Source of the DNA: Sphingomonas kaistensis
Lineage (GTDB): Bacteria > Pseudomonadota > Alphaproteobacteria > Sphingomonadales > Sphingomonadaceae
Assembly (NCBI RefSeq): GCF_036884275.1
Contig: NZ_CP145607.1
Span: 558,001 to 622,000, forward strand
Direction of reading: 5' to 3'
Length of the DNA stretch: 64,000 bases
Positions 16,823 to 25,446 of the stretch are shown here, in pieces. Position numbers and translations under genes: made by a program. The notes under the pieces were generated by a model. The model was given only the letters and a program-made list of their open reading frames with translations. It was not told the origin of the DNA and did not search any database. The stretch's first letter is position 1. Each line of letters begins with the position of its first letter.

Positions 16823-17541
16823 CAGCGGCCGTCCCTGATGGCGGCCTGGCGCGCTTCTTCCCGCGCACTGGTCGATTGCGGACCGGCCCAGCCATGCTGG
16901 AGCTCGCCCGCTGGCTCGTAAGTCGCGATCACCGCGCCGGTGCGGGTGACCTTGGTGTCGACCACCTTCAGCGCCTTGGCGGGCGTGTCGTCGCCGAACC
17001 AGCGCTTGCCGCGGCCCAGCACGACCGGGAAGGTCATGATCGTGAGGCTGTCGAGCAATCCGGCGGCGAGCAGCGCGGGATAGAGCGTGCTGCTGCCCTG
17101 AATGACGAGATCGGGGCCGTCGCTGTCCTTGATCGCGCGCAACTCCTCCATCGAGCCGACGCGGTGGCTGTTGGACCAGCCAAGCTCGGGCGTGCCGCGA
17201 GTCAGGACATATTTGGCGGCGCGAGTGAAGTCCTCGCCCATCTGAATCGCGGCGACTTCGCCCTCGTCCTTGCCGGTCTTGTCGAACACCTCGCCGATGC
17301 CGGTCGCCTCACCTCCGACATAAGGCCAGTAAGCCGCGAAGATGTCGTAGGTGCGCCGGCCGAGCAGCAGGTCGTAGGATGGGCCGAACACCGCATCGAT
17401 CGCGGCGCCGACATCCTCGTCGAAGAATTGCGGCAGCCAGCCGCCATGTTCGAAGCCGACGGTCGGGTCTTCGCTCCGACCGCCCGGCGCCTGGATCACG
17501 CCGTCGAGCGAGGCGAACAGGCTGCCTCGAATCTTACGCAT
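16819..17541 (-). CDS. Dihydrofolate reductase / RibD C-terminal family protein
   Basis: 240 residues of the RibD_C superfamily: an N-terminal strand with Ser-Leu-Asp-Gly-Val-Ile-Gln, a Leu-Leu-Leu-Gly-Arg-Arg-Thr-Tyr nucleotide-binding segment near 58-66, and Gln-Gly-Ser-Ser-Thr-Leu. Family members are NADPH-dependent reductases; most of this subgroup are uncharacterised and are not true folate enzymes. The C-terminal 25 residues extend beyond the fold. Its start overlaps the upstream VOC gene stop, so GST, this gene and that VOC gene form one coupled unit. Confidence 0.87.
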   Translation of the reverse strand: MRKIRGSLFASLDGVIQAPGGRSEDPTVGFEHGGWLPQFFDEDVGAAIDAVFGPSYDLLLGRRTYDIFAAYWPYVGGEATGIGEVFDKTGKDEGEVAAIQMGEDFTRAAKYVLTRGTPELGWSNSHRVGSMEELRAIKDSDGPDLVIQGSSTLYPALLAAGLLDSLTIMTFPVVLGRGKRWFGDDTPAKALKVVDTKVTRTGAVIATYEPAGELQHGWAGPQSTSAREEARQAAIRDGRW

Positions 17542-18025
17542 CGGCCGTTTCCCCCACCGCCGCGCGCTCGATGGCGGCGACGTCGATCTTCTGCATGGTC
17601 ATCATCGCTTCAAAGGCGCGCTTGGCCTTGCCGCCGCCCTCGCTCAAGCAATCGAGCAGGATCCGCGGCGTGATCTGCCAGGAAAAGCCCCATTTGTCCT
17701 TGCACCAGCCGCAGTCGCTTGTCCGGCCGCCGTTCCCGACGATGGCGTTCCAGTAGCGGTCAGTCTCGGCCTGGTCTTCCGTCACCACCATGAAGCTGAC
17801 CGATTCGTTGGGCGTGAAGTTGGGGCCGCCGTTGAGGCCGGAAAAGGCGCGACCGAGCACGGTGAAATCGACCGTGATCTCGTTGCCGGCCTGGCCGTCG
17901 GGATAGTCGGACGGCGCCTTGGCGGCGGTGCCGACATGGCTGTCGGGAAAGGTCGCGGCGTAGAACTCGGCGGCTTCGCGTGCTTGGCCGTGGTCGAACC
18001 ACAAGACGGTGGTGAGCTTGTTCAA
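17534..18025 (-). CDS. VOC family protein, PhnB-like
   Basis: 163 residues of the PhnB / '3-demethylubiquinone methyltransferase-like' branch of the VOC fold, recognised by Val-Leu-Trp-Phe-Asp, the Phe-Tyr segment, Leu-Asn-Gly-Gly-Pro and the late Trp-Gly-Phe-Ser-Trp-Gln. The real start is TTG at 18025, with GGAG seven bases upstream and the family's N-terminus; the frame continues open upstream with non-protein-like sequence. Enzymatic role unknown. It overlaps the RibD-like gene by eight bases. Confidence 0.85.
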   Translation of the reverse strand: MNKLTTVLWFDHGQAREAAEFYAATFPDSHVGTAAKAPSDYPDGQAGNEITVDFTVLGRAFSGLNGGPNFTPNESVSFMVVTEDQAETDRYWNAIVGNGGRTSDCGWCKDKWGFSWQITPRILLDCLSEGGGKAKRAFEAMMTMQKIDVAAIERAAVGETADA

Positions 18026-18036
18026 GTCGTTTCTCC

Positions 18037-18831
18037 TTACGCCTTGCGGGGCCCGACGAGGCCGAAGCTCGTGCCCTGCGGATCGATGGCGGACAGGCTG
18101 TATTCGCCTCCCGGTATCTCCATCGGTTCGGCGGTGATGGTGCCACCGGCGCTGCGGATCGTCTCCGCCGCCCGGTCGATGTCCTCGACACCGAAGTAAT
18201 AGGACCATTGCGGCCGGGTGTTGGGCGGGATCAGCCCCATGATCGCACCGATCCCGACGTCGCCATCCTGAAGGAAGCGATAGTCGCCAAGCTCGCCCAT
18301 CGGCATCGAGCCTTCCTGGCTCCAGCCGAAGTGGCGTCGGTAGAAATTCACCGCGCCACCGGGATCGGACGTGGTCAGCTCATTCCAGCGGACATGCTGC
18401 GGTCGGTCGACCGAGAAGACGTCGCTGACGGCATCGGGCTGCCCTTCGGGCGGGACCGGACGCATGATGTAAAAGGCCGCGCCGGCGGGATCGGTAACCA
18501 TCGCGATCCGCCCGACGCCCGCCATGTCGGTCGCGGGCATGTGGACCTGGCCTCCGTCGCTTTTGATCGCCGCGATCGTTGCATCGACATCTTCGACCGG
18601 AAGATAGCCGAGCCAGACCGGGCGGGCGCCCCCGGCCTGCTTGTTGGCCATCAACCGCATCACGCCGCCGGCATCGCCGCCGTCGCCGCGCCGGATCATG
18701 CGATAGTCAAGCGGACCCGCGGGCTGCGGCTCGATGTCCCAGCCAACCACGGCGTCATAAAAGGCCTTGGCCGAATCGGGATCGGGGGTGAGCAATTCAT
18801 ACCAGATGAAATTGCCGTTCTGATCGGCCAT
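18037..18831 (-). CDS. Two-domain VOC family protein
   Basis: 264 residues made of two glyoxalase/bleomycin-resistance (VOC) modules, about 5-125 and 140-262, each beginning with a Trp-Tyr/Asn-Glu-Leu strand and a Phe-Tyr helix (Lys-Ala-Phe-Tyr and Val-Asn-Phe-Tyr). This matches the CFP32/CFP30B-like hydroxylase-type VOC proteins. Part of the minus-strand accessory run, 11 bases before the PhnB-like gene and 3 bases after the DUF1428 gene. Confidence 0.88.
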   Translation of the reverse strand: MADQNGNFIWYELLTPDPDSAKAFYDAVVGWDIEPQPAGPLDYRMIRRGDGGDAGGVMRLMANKQAGGARPVWLGYLPVEDVDATIAAIKSDGGQVHMPATDMAGVGRIAMVTDPAGAAFYIMRPVPPEGQPDAVSDVFSVDRPQHVRWNELTTSDPGGAVNFYRRHFGWSQEGSMPMGELGDYRFLQDGDVGIGAIMGLIPPNTRPQWSYYFGVEDIDRAAETIRSAGGTITAEPMEIPGGEYSLSAIDPQGTSFGLVGPRKA

Positions 18832-18834
18832 GGC

Positions 18835-19551
18835 TCAGACCTCCAGCAGCGGCGCGAAGCCGCCGAACATCATGCGCTTGCCGTCCATCCCACGGTCGCC
18901 GCCGCCGGACAGGCGCTCGTCCTCCATGACCTTGGCCCAGGCCGAATCGCGCACTTCCTTGGAAGGCCATTCGATCCAGCCGTAAGCGACCTGTTCGCCG
19001 TCCTGGAGGTGGGTGGCGCGCTTGTAATCGGTCTGCTTGCCGTCGGGGACGTCGTCGCCCCACGCGTCGACCACGCGGGTCGCACCATTTTCGATGAAGA
19101 CCTTCGCGGCCTGCTTGCTGAAGGCGACATAGGCGTCTTTCTTCTCGGACTTCGCCGGGACCACCACGCCGTCGAGATAGCCGAGGCGCCCGCCCGGCCC
19201 ATCCTCGTTGATGACTTCGAACCCGGCATAGATCATCCGGCTGCCGTCGAACGGCATGTCCTTGGCCATATCTTCCATGCGCGGATCTTCCATCATGGCC
19301 TTGTTGGCGGCGTCGCGGGCGGCCTTGTCGGGGTATTCGAACCAGCTGAACAAGACGGTCTCGTCCTCTTTGGCCTGGACCGCGCCCCACAGGTCGTTGG
19401 TCTGCCCACGCGGGACATCGTCGCCCCAGGTCTCGACAAAACGAGTGGCGCCCTTTTCCATGATGATCGCCGCCGCCGCGCGGGCGTGGGCGAGATACCT
19501 CTCCTTGTTGGCGGTCGGGATCGCGGTGACGAAGCCTTCGACATAGGTCAT
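18835..19551 (-). CDS. Tandem DUF1428 protein
   Basis: 238 residues holding two copies of the DUF1428 alpha/beta-barrel-like domain (about 1-118 and 119-238). Both share a Trp-Gly-Asp-Asp-Val-Pro motif (near 42-47 and 162-167), a Trp-Phe/Ile-Glu-Tyr/Trp-Pro strand, and end in Gly-Ser/Lys-Arg-Met-Ile/Met. DUF1428 proteins are normally single-domain of about 120 residues, so this is an internal duplication. Function unknown. Lies in the accessory block headed by the HxlR-divergent VOC gene. Confidence 0.88.
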   Translation of the reverse strand: MTYVEGFVTAIPTANKERYLAHARAAAAIIMEKGATRFVETWGDDVPRGQTNDLWGAVQAKEDETVLFSWFEYPDKAARDAANKAMMEDPRMEDMAKDMPFDGSRMIYAGFEVINEDGPGGRLGYLDGVVVPAKSEKKDAYVAFSKQAAKVFIENGATRVVDAWGDDVPDGKQTDYKRATHLQDGEQVAYGWIEWPSKEVRDSAWAKVMEDERLSGGGDRGMDGKRMMFGGFAPLLEV

Positions 19552-19566
19552 GGATCGTACTCCCCT

Positions 19567-20265
19567 TCAGTTGCAGGCGGCCGCCTTGAGCTTGGCTTCC
19601 CATTCGGCGAACCCGGGCGGCGGACTGCCGGTGAAGCCTGCCATTTGCGCGTCGATGGCGCGGCGGAAGGCGGGGCGGTCGGTGCCGCGCTTCACATAAG
19701 CGACGAGGGTCGGGTGCTCGGCGAGCAGCGGATCGTCCTCGATGATCCGCAGCACCGAGACCATCAGGAGGTCGCCGGCCAAGAAGTCGCCCGCGAACCA
19801 CTGCTGGTCGCCAAGCCGCTTCGCGACATCCTTGAGACGGCTGGAAATGCGCTCTTCGACCGAAGGTCGGCGCGGCTTGGCCCACGGCTTGTCGGCTTCG
19901 AAAATGTCGACATAAGCGAGCTCGCTGATCGGCGGCTCGACCGTATTCAGCGCGGCGAACATCCATTCGGTCGCCAGCGCCTGGCCGGAGGCGTCGGCGG
20001 GCATCAGGCCCGGCCATTTGGTCGCGATGTGGTGGACGATCGCGCCCGATTCGAACAAGGTCAGCCCATCTTCCTCATAGGTCGGAACCTGGCCGAAGGG
20101 CTGGCGGGCGCGATGCTCCGGGCCCTTCTGCTCGCCCTGCGAAAGGTAGCGGACCTCGTAGGGCTGGCCGACTTCCTCCAGCGCCCAGCGGACGCGGAAG
20201 TCGCGGACCTGGCCCTTGGCGAAGTCGGGTACCCAGTCGAACGCGGTAATGATCGGTTTCGTCAC
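19567..20265 (-). CDS. Glutathione S-transferase family protein
   Basis: 232 residues with a GST N-terminal thioredoxin-like domain (Gln-Val-Pro-Thr-Tyr with the cis-Pro, Leu-Phe-Glu-Ser-Gly-Ala-Ile for glutathione binding) and a helical C-terminal domain. It is not closely related to the other GST at 16145. It starts three bases after the stop of the first VOC gene and ends 15 bases before the DUF1428 start, as expected for one operon. Confidence 0.9.
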   Translation of the reverse strand: MTKPIITAFDWVPDFAKGQVRDFRVRWALEEVGQPYEVRYLSQGEQKGPEHRARQPFGQVPTYEEDGLTLFESGAIVHHIATKWPGLMPADASGQALATEWMFAALNTVEPPISELAYVDIFEADKPWAKPRRPSVEERISSRLKDVAKRLGDQQWFAGDFLAGDLLMVSVLRIIEDDPLLAEHPTLVAYVKRGTDRPAFRRAIDAQMAGFTGSPPPGFAEWEAKLKAAACN

Positions 20266-20268
20266 GGC

Positions 20269-20703
20269 TCAGGCCGCCTCGAACGACTGGGCGCCCTGTG
20301 CGGCGGCGGCCGGGTCCATCCACATCACTTCCCAATGATGGCCATCGAGATCGGCGAAGCTACGGCCGTACATCATCTCGCCCATTTCCTGCTTGGGCCC
20401 CGGGTCCATCTCGGCCCCGGCCGCGCCGGCCCGCTCGACCAGCCGATCGACATCCGCGCGGCTGTCCTCCGACACGCACAAGGCGACCTGCGCGGTGCGG
20501 TGCGCATCGGCGATCTCCTTGGGCGTGAAGGTCGCGAAGAAGTCGCGCGAGAGGAGCATGACGTGGATGATGTCGCTCCACACCATCGCGCTTGCGACAT
20601 CGTTGGAAAAGGCGGGGTTCTTCGTGAGACCGATCGCTTCGTAAAAGGCGGTGGCCTTGGCGACATCGGCCACCGGGAGATTGATGAAAATCATTCGGGC
20701 CAT
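20269..20703 (-). CDS. VOC family protein (first gene of accessory operon)
   Basis: 144 residues, single-domain VOC protein. It starts Met-Ala-Arg-Met-Ile-Phe-Ile-Asn-Leu-Pro-Val with a Phe-Tyr at about 21-22 and ends Trp-Glu-Val-Met-Trp-Met-Asp-Pro, as in the YxeL/lactoylglutathione-lyase-like group. ATG 20703 has GGAGGA upstream. It is the promoter-proximal gene of the minus-strand run VOC-GST-DUF1428-VOC-VOC-RibD-GST and is divergent from the HxlR regulator 65 bases away, which likely controls it. Confidence 0.88.
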   Translation of the reverse strand: MARMIFINLPVADVAKATAFYEAIGLTKNPAFSNDVASAMVWSDIIHVMLLSRDFFATFTPKEIADAHRTAQVALCVSEDSRADVDRLVERAGAAGAEMDPGPKQEMGEMMYGRSFADLDGHHWEVMWMDPAAAAQGAQSFEAA

Positions 20704-20733
20704 GGTCTTCCTCCTCAGGGCGACTCGCATTCA

Positions 20734-20761
20734 TTGAAGAATGCTCCCGTAAGTATTATCT
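20734..20761 (+). promoter_or_regulatory. Putative promoter of the HxlR gene
   Basis: TTGAAG (20734-20739) and TTATCT (20756-20761) are spaced 16 bases apart. Transcription would then start about 20768, right at the GTG start codon, giving a near-leaderless message; no ribosome-binding site is visible before the GTG. Prediction by eye. Confidence 0.3.
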
Positions 20762-20768
20762 TGCAACC

Positions 20769-21461
20769 GTGGAGTTAGAAAAACTAACCAATAAGCGACC
20801 AAGCGAGCCCCGGCGGGGATATGGCGACGCGTGCGGAACGGCACATGGGCTGGAGCTGGTCGGCGATCGCTGGGCGCTGCTGGTGATGCGCGAGCTGATG
20901 CTTGGTGCGCGGCGGTTCTCGGACCTGAAGCGTGACCTGCCGGGGATCAGCGCCAACGTGCTGAAGCAGCGATTGGACGAACTCGAGGCACGCGGGTTGC
21001 TCGCCAAGATCCGCCTGCCCCCGCCCGCCGCGCGCGACGCTTATCAAGCGACCGACTGGGGCCTGGAGATCGAGCCGGTGCTCCAGACCCTCGGCCGCTT
21101 CGCCGCGCGCAGCCCGGGGCACGATCCGACGTTGCCGCTTAGTCCGGTGTCGCTGATGATGAGCTTCCGGACGATGATCGACGCCGCCAAGGCGGAGCGG
21201 TTCGCGGCAAGGATCGGCGTGCTGAACGGCGAGGACAGCTTCGTCGTCACCGTGAAGGACCAGCAACTGACGGTCGAACGGCGCCCTGCCACGGGTGTCG
21301 ACGCGACGATCGCCGGCTCGCCCGAACACATCGCCGCGGTGGTCTATGGCGGCGCCCCGGCCGATGGTCTCGCTATCGAAGGAGACGAAGCGCTCGCAAG
21401 GCGTTTCCTCACTCTCTTCACCCTGCCCCCGAAGGTTGAGACCACGCGGGCCGCCAGCTAA
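20769..21461 (+). CDS. HxlR family transcriptional regulator with SCP2-like C-terminus
   Basis: 230 residues. Residues about 18-110 are an HxlR winged helix (Tyr-Gly-Asp-Ala-Cys-Gly-Thr-Ala start; Gly-Asp-Arg-Trp-Ala-Leu-Leu-Val helix; Arg-Arg-Phe-Ser-Asp-Leu recognition region). Cys22 sits where redox- or electrophile-sensing Cys occur in this family. Residues about 130-220 look like a small SCP2/sterol-carrier-type ligand domain. GTG at 20769 is the only in-frame start before the DNA-binding domain. An inverted repeat covers codons 2-7, suggesting self-control. Likely regulator of the divergent detoxification genes. Confidence 0.87.
   Translation: MELEKLTNKRPSEPRRGYGDACGTAHGLELVGDRWALLVMRELMLGARRFSDLKRDLPGISANVLKQRLDELEARGLLAKIRLPPPAARDAYQATDWGLEIEPVLQTLGRFAARSPGHDPTLPLSPVSLMMSFRTMIDAAKAERFAARIGVLNGEDSFVVTVKDQQLTVERRPATGVDATIAGSPEHIAAVVYGGAPADGLAIEGDEALARRFLTLFTLPPKVETTRAAS
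20774..20788. promoter_or_regulatory. Probable HxlR operator (GTTAG-A5-CTAAC)
   Basis: A perfect inverted repeat, GTTAG (20774-20778) and CTAAC (20784-20788), with an AAAAA spacer. It lies inside the first codons of the HxlR gene and within 90 bases of the divergent VOC start. HxlR dimers bind short dyads with AT-rich centres. The AT-rich dyad stands out sharply from the high-GC surroundings. Confidence 0.55.
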
Positions 21462-21470
21462 GGGCCCTTC

Positions 21471-22475
21471 ATGGCCGACATGTCGAACGAAAATCAGATG
21501 CCAAGCGGCGAAACGCTGATGGCGGCGCCCGACAAGATGCTGAAGGTGCGCGACGCCTTCGGCATCGACAGCGACATGGAGGTGCCGGCCTTTTCCGAAG
21601 CCGACGAGCGCGTCCCCGACCTCGACCCGGCCTATGTGTTCGATCCCGACACAACGCTCGCCATCTGCGCCGGCTTCTCGCGCAACCGCCGGGTGATGGT
21701 CCAGGGCTATCACGGCACCGGCAAGTCGACTCATATCGAGCAGGTCGCGGCACGGCTGAAGTGGCCGTGCATCCGGATCAACCTCGATGCGCACATCAGC
21801 CGCATCGATCTCATCGGCCGCGACGCCATCGTCCTGCGCGATGGGCAGCAGGTCACCGAATTTCGCGAAGGCCTGCTACCGTGGGCGCTGCAGCACCCGG
21901 TCGCCCTGGTGTTCGACGAATATGACGCCGGCCGCCCGGACGTCATGTTCGTCATCCAGCGCGTGCTGGAGGTAGAGGGCAAGCTGACCCTGCTCGACCA
22001 GAACCGGGTGATCCGCCCCAACCCCAATTTCCGGATGTTCGCGACGACCAACACCATTGGCCTCGGCGACACCACCGGGCTGTATCACGGGACGCAGGCG
22101 CTCAATCAGGGCCAGCTCGACCGCTGGAACATCGTCACCACGCTGAACTACCTGCCCGCCGCGACCGAAGCGCAGATCGTGCTCGCCAAGTCGGGCGAAT
22201 ATGACAAGCCCGACGGTCGCAAGACGGTGGAGCAGATGGTCAAGGTCGCCGACCTTACCCGCTCGGCCTTCATCAACGGCGATATCTCGACCGTCATGAG
22301 CCCGCGCACCGTCATCAGCTGGGCGCAGAATGCGCTGATCTTCGGCGACGTCGGCTTCGCCTTCCGCGTGTCGTTCCTCAACAAGTGCGACGAGAGCGAG
22401 CGCGGGCTGATCGCGGAAATGTACCAGCGCGTGTTCGGCAAGGACCTGCCGGAGAGCGTGGCCGGAAAGGCCTAG
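21471..22475 (+). CDS. cobS: Cobaltochelatase subunit CobS
   Basis: 334-residue AAA+ ATPase subunit of the aerobic (CobNST) cobalt chelatase that inserts Co2+ into hydrogenobyrinic acid diamide. Walker [10 protein letters not shown] (79-87), Walker B Leu-Val-Phe-Asp-Glu (146-150), and a Thr-Thr-Asn sensor stretch are present. Near-full family length. The start could be 21471 or the Met at 21480. It is followed directly by cobT (TAG then GTG). CobN is not in the window, so the complex may be completed elsewhere or CobST may serve another metal or role. Confidence 0.95.
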   Translation: MADMSNENQMPSGETLMAAPDKMLKVRDAFGIDSDMEVPAFSEADERVPDLDPAYVFDPDTTLAICAGFSRNRRVMVQGYHGTGKSTHIEQVAARLKWPCIRINLDAHISRIDLIGRDAIVLRDGQQVTEFREGLLPWALQHPVALVFDEYDAGRPDVMFVIQRVLEVEGKLTLLDQNRVIRPNPNFRMFATTNTIGLGDTTGLYHGTQALNQGQLDRWNIVTTLNYLPAATEAQIVLAKSGEYDKPDGRKTVEQMVKVADLTRSAFINGDISTVMSPRTVISWAQNALIFGDVGFAFRVSFLNKCDESERGLIAEMYQRVFGKDLPESVAGKA

Positions 22476-24296
22476 GTGACCGAGACCACGCCTCTCGACC
22501 GCTTTCGCGGCGTGCTGGCCGGCACGGCGCGGGCGATCGCGCGCGATCCCGAGGTGGAGGTCGCCTTCGCCTCCGAAAGCGGGGCGCAGGGCGGCCGGGT
22601 GGCGCGCGTCGTCTCGCCGGGGCCCGGCCTCGCGCCCAAGCTGGTGGCCGAAGCGCGCGGCGCGGCCGATGCGGTGGCGCTTCGCCTGCGGCATCATGAT
22701 GCGAAGCTGCACGGCAGCAATTCGCCCGCCGAGCCCGAGGCGCGCGCAGTGTTCGATGCGCTCGAAGGCGCCCGCGTCGAGGCGATCGGCAGCAGGGCGA
22801 TGGCCGGTGTACGCGACAATCTGGCCGAACTAGCCGAAGCGCGGGTGCGCAGCGACGCCATCACCCGCGCCCGCACCGCCGAAGAAGTGCCGCTGGCGAC
22901 CGCGCTCGGCCTCTTGGCACGCCAGCGGCTGACCGGGGCGCCGCCGCCGGAGTCGGCGACGCGCGGTCTCGACCTCGTGCGCGAATGGATCGAGGACAGG
23001 GCCGGCAACGACCTCGATGCGCTGGCGCTCGCGCTCGACGACCAGAACGCCTTTGCCGCGCTTGCCCGCAAATTGCTCGAAGATCTCGAGCTCGCTTCGG
23101 CCGAGGACAAGCCTGAGGAAGATCCGGACGAGGGCGGCGACGACGAGGCCGGCGAGGATCAGGGTGAAGACGAGGACGACGACCAGGATCAGGACGCCGG
23201 GCAGCAGGGCGGCGAGATGGAGCAGCGCGCCGAGCAGGAACAGTCGGACGAGCAGGACGAGGATTACGAAGAACAGGACAGCGACAACGAGGATGCCGAG
23301 CCGGGGCAGGAAGGCGACAGCAATGTCGCCGCGCGCCCGAACCGCCGTCCGAACGAGCCCGAGCTGGCCGGTGACTATCGCCCCTTCACCACCCGCTTCG
23401 ACGAGGTGGTGGAGGCGTCCGACCTTACCGACGAGGAGGAGCTCAATCGCCTCCGCGCCTATCTCGACACGCAGATGGGCGCGCTTTCCGGCGTCGTCAC
23501 GCGGCTCGCCAACCGCTTGCAGCGGCGGCTGATGGCGCAGCAGGCGCGCTCGTGGGATTTCGATCAGGAAGAAGGGCTGCTGGATGCCGCCCGGCTGGCG
23601 CGGGTGATCGTGTCGCCCCGCCATTCGCTGAGCTACAAGATCGAGCGCGAGACCGAGTTCAAGGATACGATCGTCAGTCTGCTGATCGACAATTCGGGCT
23701 CGATGCGCGGACGGCCGATCTCGATCGCCGCCATCTGTGCCGACATTCTCGCCCGCACGCTCGAACGCTGCGGGGTGCAGACCGAAGTGCTGGGCTTCAC
23801 CACCCGCGCGTGGAAGGGCGGGCAGAGCCGTGAGGCGTGGCTCGGCGAAGGCCGCCCGCCCGCGCCCGGCCGCCTCAACGACCTGCGCCACATCGTCTAC
23901 AAGCGCGCCGACGAACCCTATCGCCACGCCCGCAAGAACCTCGGGCTGATGATGCGCGAGGGGCTGCTGAAGGAGAATATCGACGGCGAGGCGCTGCTGT
24001 GGGCGCATTCGCGGCTGATCGCGCGGCCCGAGGAACGGCGCATCCTGATGGTGATCAGCGACGGCGCGCCGGTCGACGATTCGACCGCCAGCGCCAATGG
24101 CGGCGCTTATCTCGAAAAGCATCTGCGGCAGGTGATCGGCTGGATCGAATCGCGCTCGCCGGTCGAGCTGGCGGCGATCGGCATCGGTCACGATGTCACG
24201 CGCTACTACAATCGCGCGGTGACGATCATGGATGCAGAGCAGCTCGGCGGTGCTCTGGTGGAGCAGCTCGCCGGACTGTTCGATCTCAATCAGTGA
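22476..24296 (+). CDS. cobT: Cobaltochelatase subunit CobT
   Basis: 606 residues. The helical N-terminal domain (1-200) is followed by a strongly acidic Asp/Glu/Gln linker (205-285) and a C-terminal von Willebrand factor A domain whose MIDAS motif is DNSGSM (405-410). This is the standard CobT plan; CobT forms rings with CobS. The GTG start follows the cobS stop without a gap, so translation is coupled. An 11-base hairpin follows the stop. Confidence 0.95.
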   Translation: MTETTPLDRFRGVLAGTARAIARDPEVEVAFASESGAQGGRVARVVSPGPGLAPKLVAEARGAADAVALRLRHHDAKLHGSNSPAEPEARAVFDALEGARVEAIGSRAMAGVRDNLAELAEARVRSDAITRARTAEEVPLATALGLLARQRLTGAPPPESATRGLDLVREWIEDRAGNDLDALALALDDQNAFAALARKLLEDLELASAEDKPEEDPDEGGDDEAGEDQGEDEDDDQDQDAGQQGGEMEQRAEQEQSDEQDEDYEEQDSDNEDAEPGQEGDSNVAARPNRRPNEPELAGDYRPFTTRFDEVVEASDLTDEEELNRLRAYLDTQMGALSGVVTRLANRLQRRLMAQQARSWDFDQEEGLLDAARLARVIVSPRHSLSYKIERETEFKDTIVSLLIDNSGSMRGRPISIAAICADILARTLERCGVQTEVLGFTTRAWKGGQSREAWLGEGRPPAPGRLNDLRHIVYKRADEPYRHARKNLGLMMREGLLKENIDGEALLWAHSRLIARPEERRILMVISDGAPVDDSTASANGGAYLEKHLRQVIGWIESRSPVELAAIGIGHDVTRYYNRAVTIMDAEQLGGALVEQLAGLFDLNQ

Positions 24297-24308
24297 AGGC
24301 CCCGGGAT

Positions 24309-24344
24309 GGGCCCGACGGCGATACGCAACCGACCGTCGGGCCC
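24309..24344 (+). terminator. Strong hairpin after cobT
   Basis: A perfect 11-base stem (GGGCCCGACGG at 24309-24319, its complement at 24334-24344) with a 14-base loop, 13 bases after the cobT stop. No T run follows, so it may be a transcript-protecting or Rho-assisted end rather than a classic terminator. Confidence 0.45.
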
Positions 24345-24417
24345 GCCCTCGATACGCGACACGAGGGACAGGGGCGGAGGGGCCGACAGGGGGAAAAGCC
24401 CTTCCGTTGAAGAGCTT

Positions 24418-25395
24418 ATGCGTGATTCGCAGTTGAAAAAGGCTGAACGGCGTTTGCAGCGATTGTTAAGCAAGTTGCTGATCGCAGGAGCTTTTTTGCT
24501 GCTCGCCAGCGACAGCCCGCCTGGGTGGCCCGACCGCGATCCTCGGCCGCCACGGATTGCCCGCCTCATTGTTCAGCCGCTCGCCGTGAACGGCGAGCCG
24601 GGTGGCGGCGTCCGAGTGACCGGCGCCTGGACGCTGACCTCCGACGACCCGCGCGTAATGGGCCTGTCAGCGTTGGCGGTGCTGCCCGGCGGCCGGTTGC
24701 AGGCACTGAGCGACAGCGGCGCGCTGGTGACCTTTGCCAAGCCCGGAGGTCCCACGCAGGCGTGGGTAAGCGATCTCCCCGCCGGTCCGGGCTATCCCAC
24801 GTTCAAAAAATATCGCGATTCGGAAGCGATGATCGTCGATGCCGACGGGCTTGGGAGACTGATCGCCTTCGAGAATCGCCACAGCCTGTGGCGGTTCGAG
24901 GCGGAGGGGTCAGCAAAGCGATTTCCGCTCAAGCTGCCGACCGGACAGTGGAGCCGCAACAAGGGGATCGAGGCGATCGTCCGCGACCCCGCCGACGGCT
25001 CCCTGCTGCTGCTCCACGAGGGCGGGCACCTCGTGCTGCGAGTAAGTGATTCGCCGACCCCCGAGCAATTACCACTGACGGGCGCGACCGGTGGGATCGC
25101 CGACGCGGTGCGGTTGCCCGATGGCCGGATCGTGGTTGCGGTGCGGGAGATCGGGCTCAACGGCCTAGCCAACAAGCTGGCCTGGCTGGAGCCCACCCGC
25201 ACCGGCTATCGCCTGCGCAACTTCGCGACGCTGCCGCTGGGGTTTTTCGACAATATCGAGGGGCTGGCCGCCGAGCAGGCTCCGGACGGACGCACCGTCC
25301 TGTGGGCCATCACCGACAATGACGGGTGGCGGCGCACCCTGCTCGTTCGCATGACGCTGGACACAACAAAGGCCCCGGCACGAGCCGGAGCCTGA
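24418..25395 (+). CDS. Exported esterase-like phytase family protein
   Basis: 325 residues. An N-terminal basic stretch and hydrophobic segment (about 20-32) act as signal peptide or anchor. The rest matches the 'esterase-like activity of phytase' beta-propeller family (PF13449): Leu-Ser-Ala-Leu-Ala-Val near the start, Asp-Ser-Glu-Ala-Met, Asn-Lys-Gly-Ile-Glu-Ala and Asp-Asn-Ile-Glu-Gly-Leu-Ala. Substrate unknown. ATG 24418 has GAAGAG upstream; the open frame extends back over the cobT end but reads as non-coding there. The cobS-cobT-phytase-like-rpmB order is one I recall from sphingomonads. Confidence 0.85.
   Translation: MRDSQLKKAERRLQRLLSKLLIAGAFLLLASDSPPGWPDRDPRPPRIARLIVQPLAVNGEPGGGVRVTGAWTLTSDDPRVMGLSALAVLPGGRLQALSDSGALVTFAKPGGPTQAWVSDLPAGPGYPTFKKYRDSEAMIVDADGLGRLIAFENRHSLWRFEAEGSAKRFPLKLPTGQWSRNKGIEAIVRDPADGSLLLLHEGGHLVLRVSDSPTPEQLPLTGATGGIADAVRLPDGRIVVAVREIGLNGLANKLAWLEPTRTGYRLRNFATLPLGFFDNIEGLAAEQAPDGRTVLWAITDNDGWRRTLLVRMTLDTTKAPARAGA
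25362..25392 (-). terminator. Probable rpmB terminator
   Basis: On the minus strand, GGCTCCGGC and GCCGGGGCC form a near-perfect stem (25371-25392) with a four-base loop, followed by TTTGTTGTG. It is about 55 bases after the rpmB stop and lies inside the end of the opposing phytase-like gene. Confidence 0.6.
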
Positions 25396-25446
25396 GTGTT
25401 CCTGGCCGGAATGCTGTTGGCCGGACGATCGCCCGGCCGTCCAGGA

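Noticed and set aside
18208..20778. Long plus-strand open frame of 856 codons
   Set aside because: It is antisense to five clear genes with recognisable domains. Its product is rich in Arg, Asp, Gly and His in the pattern of a high-GC shadow frame, with no motif.
22830..24569. Minus-strand open frame opposite cobT
   Set aside because: Antisense to the cobT linker and VWA domain; its hydrophobic run only mirrors the acidic codons of cobT.
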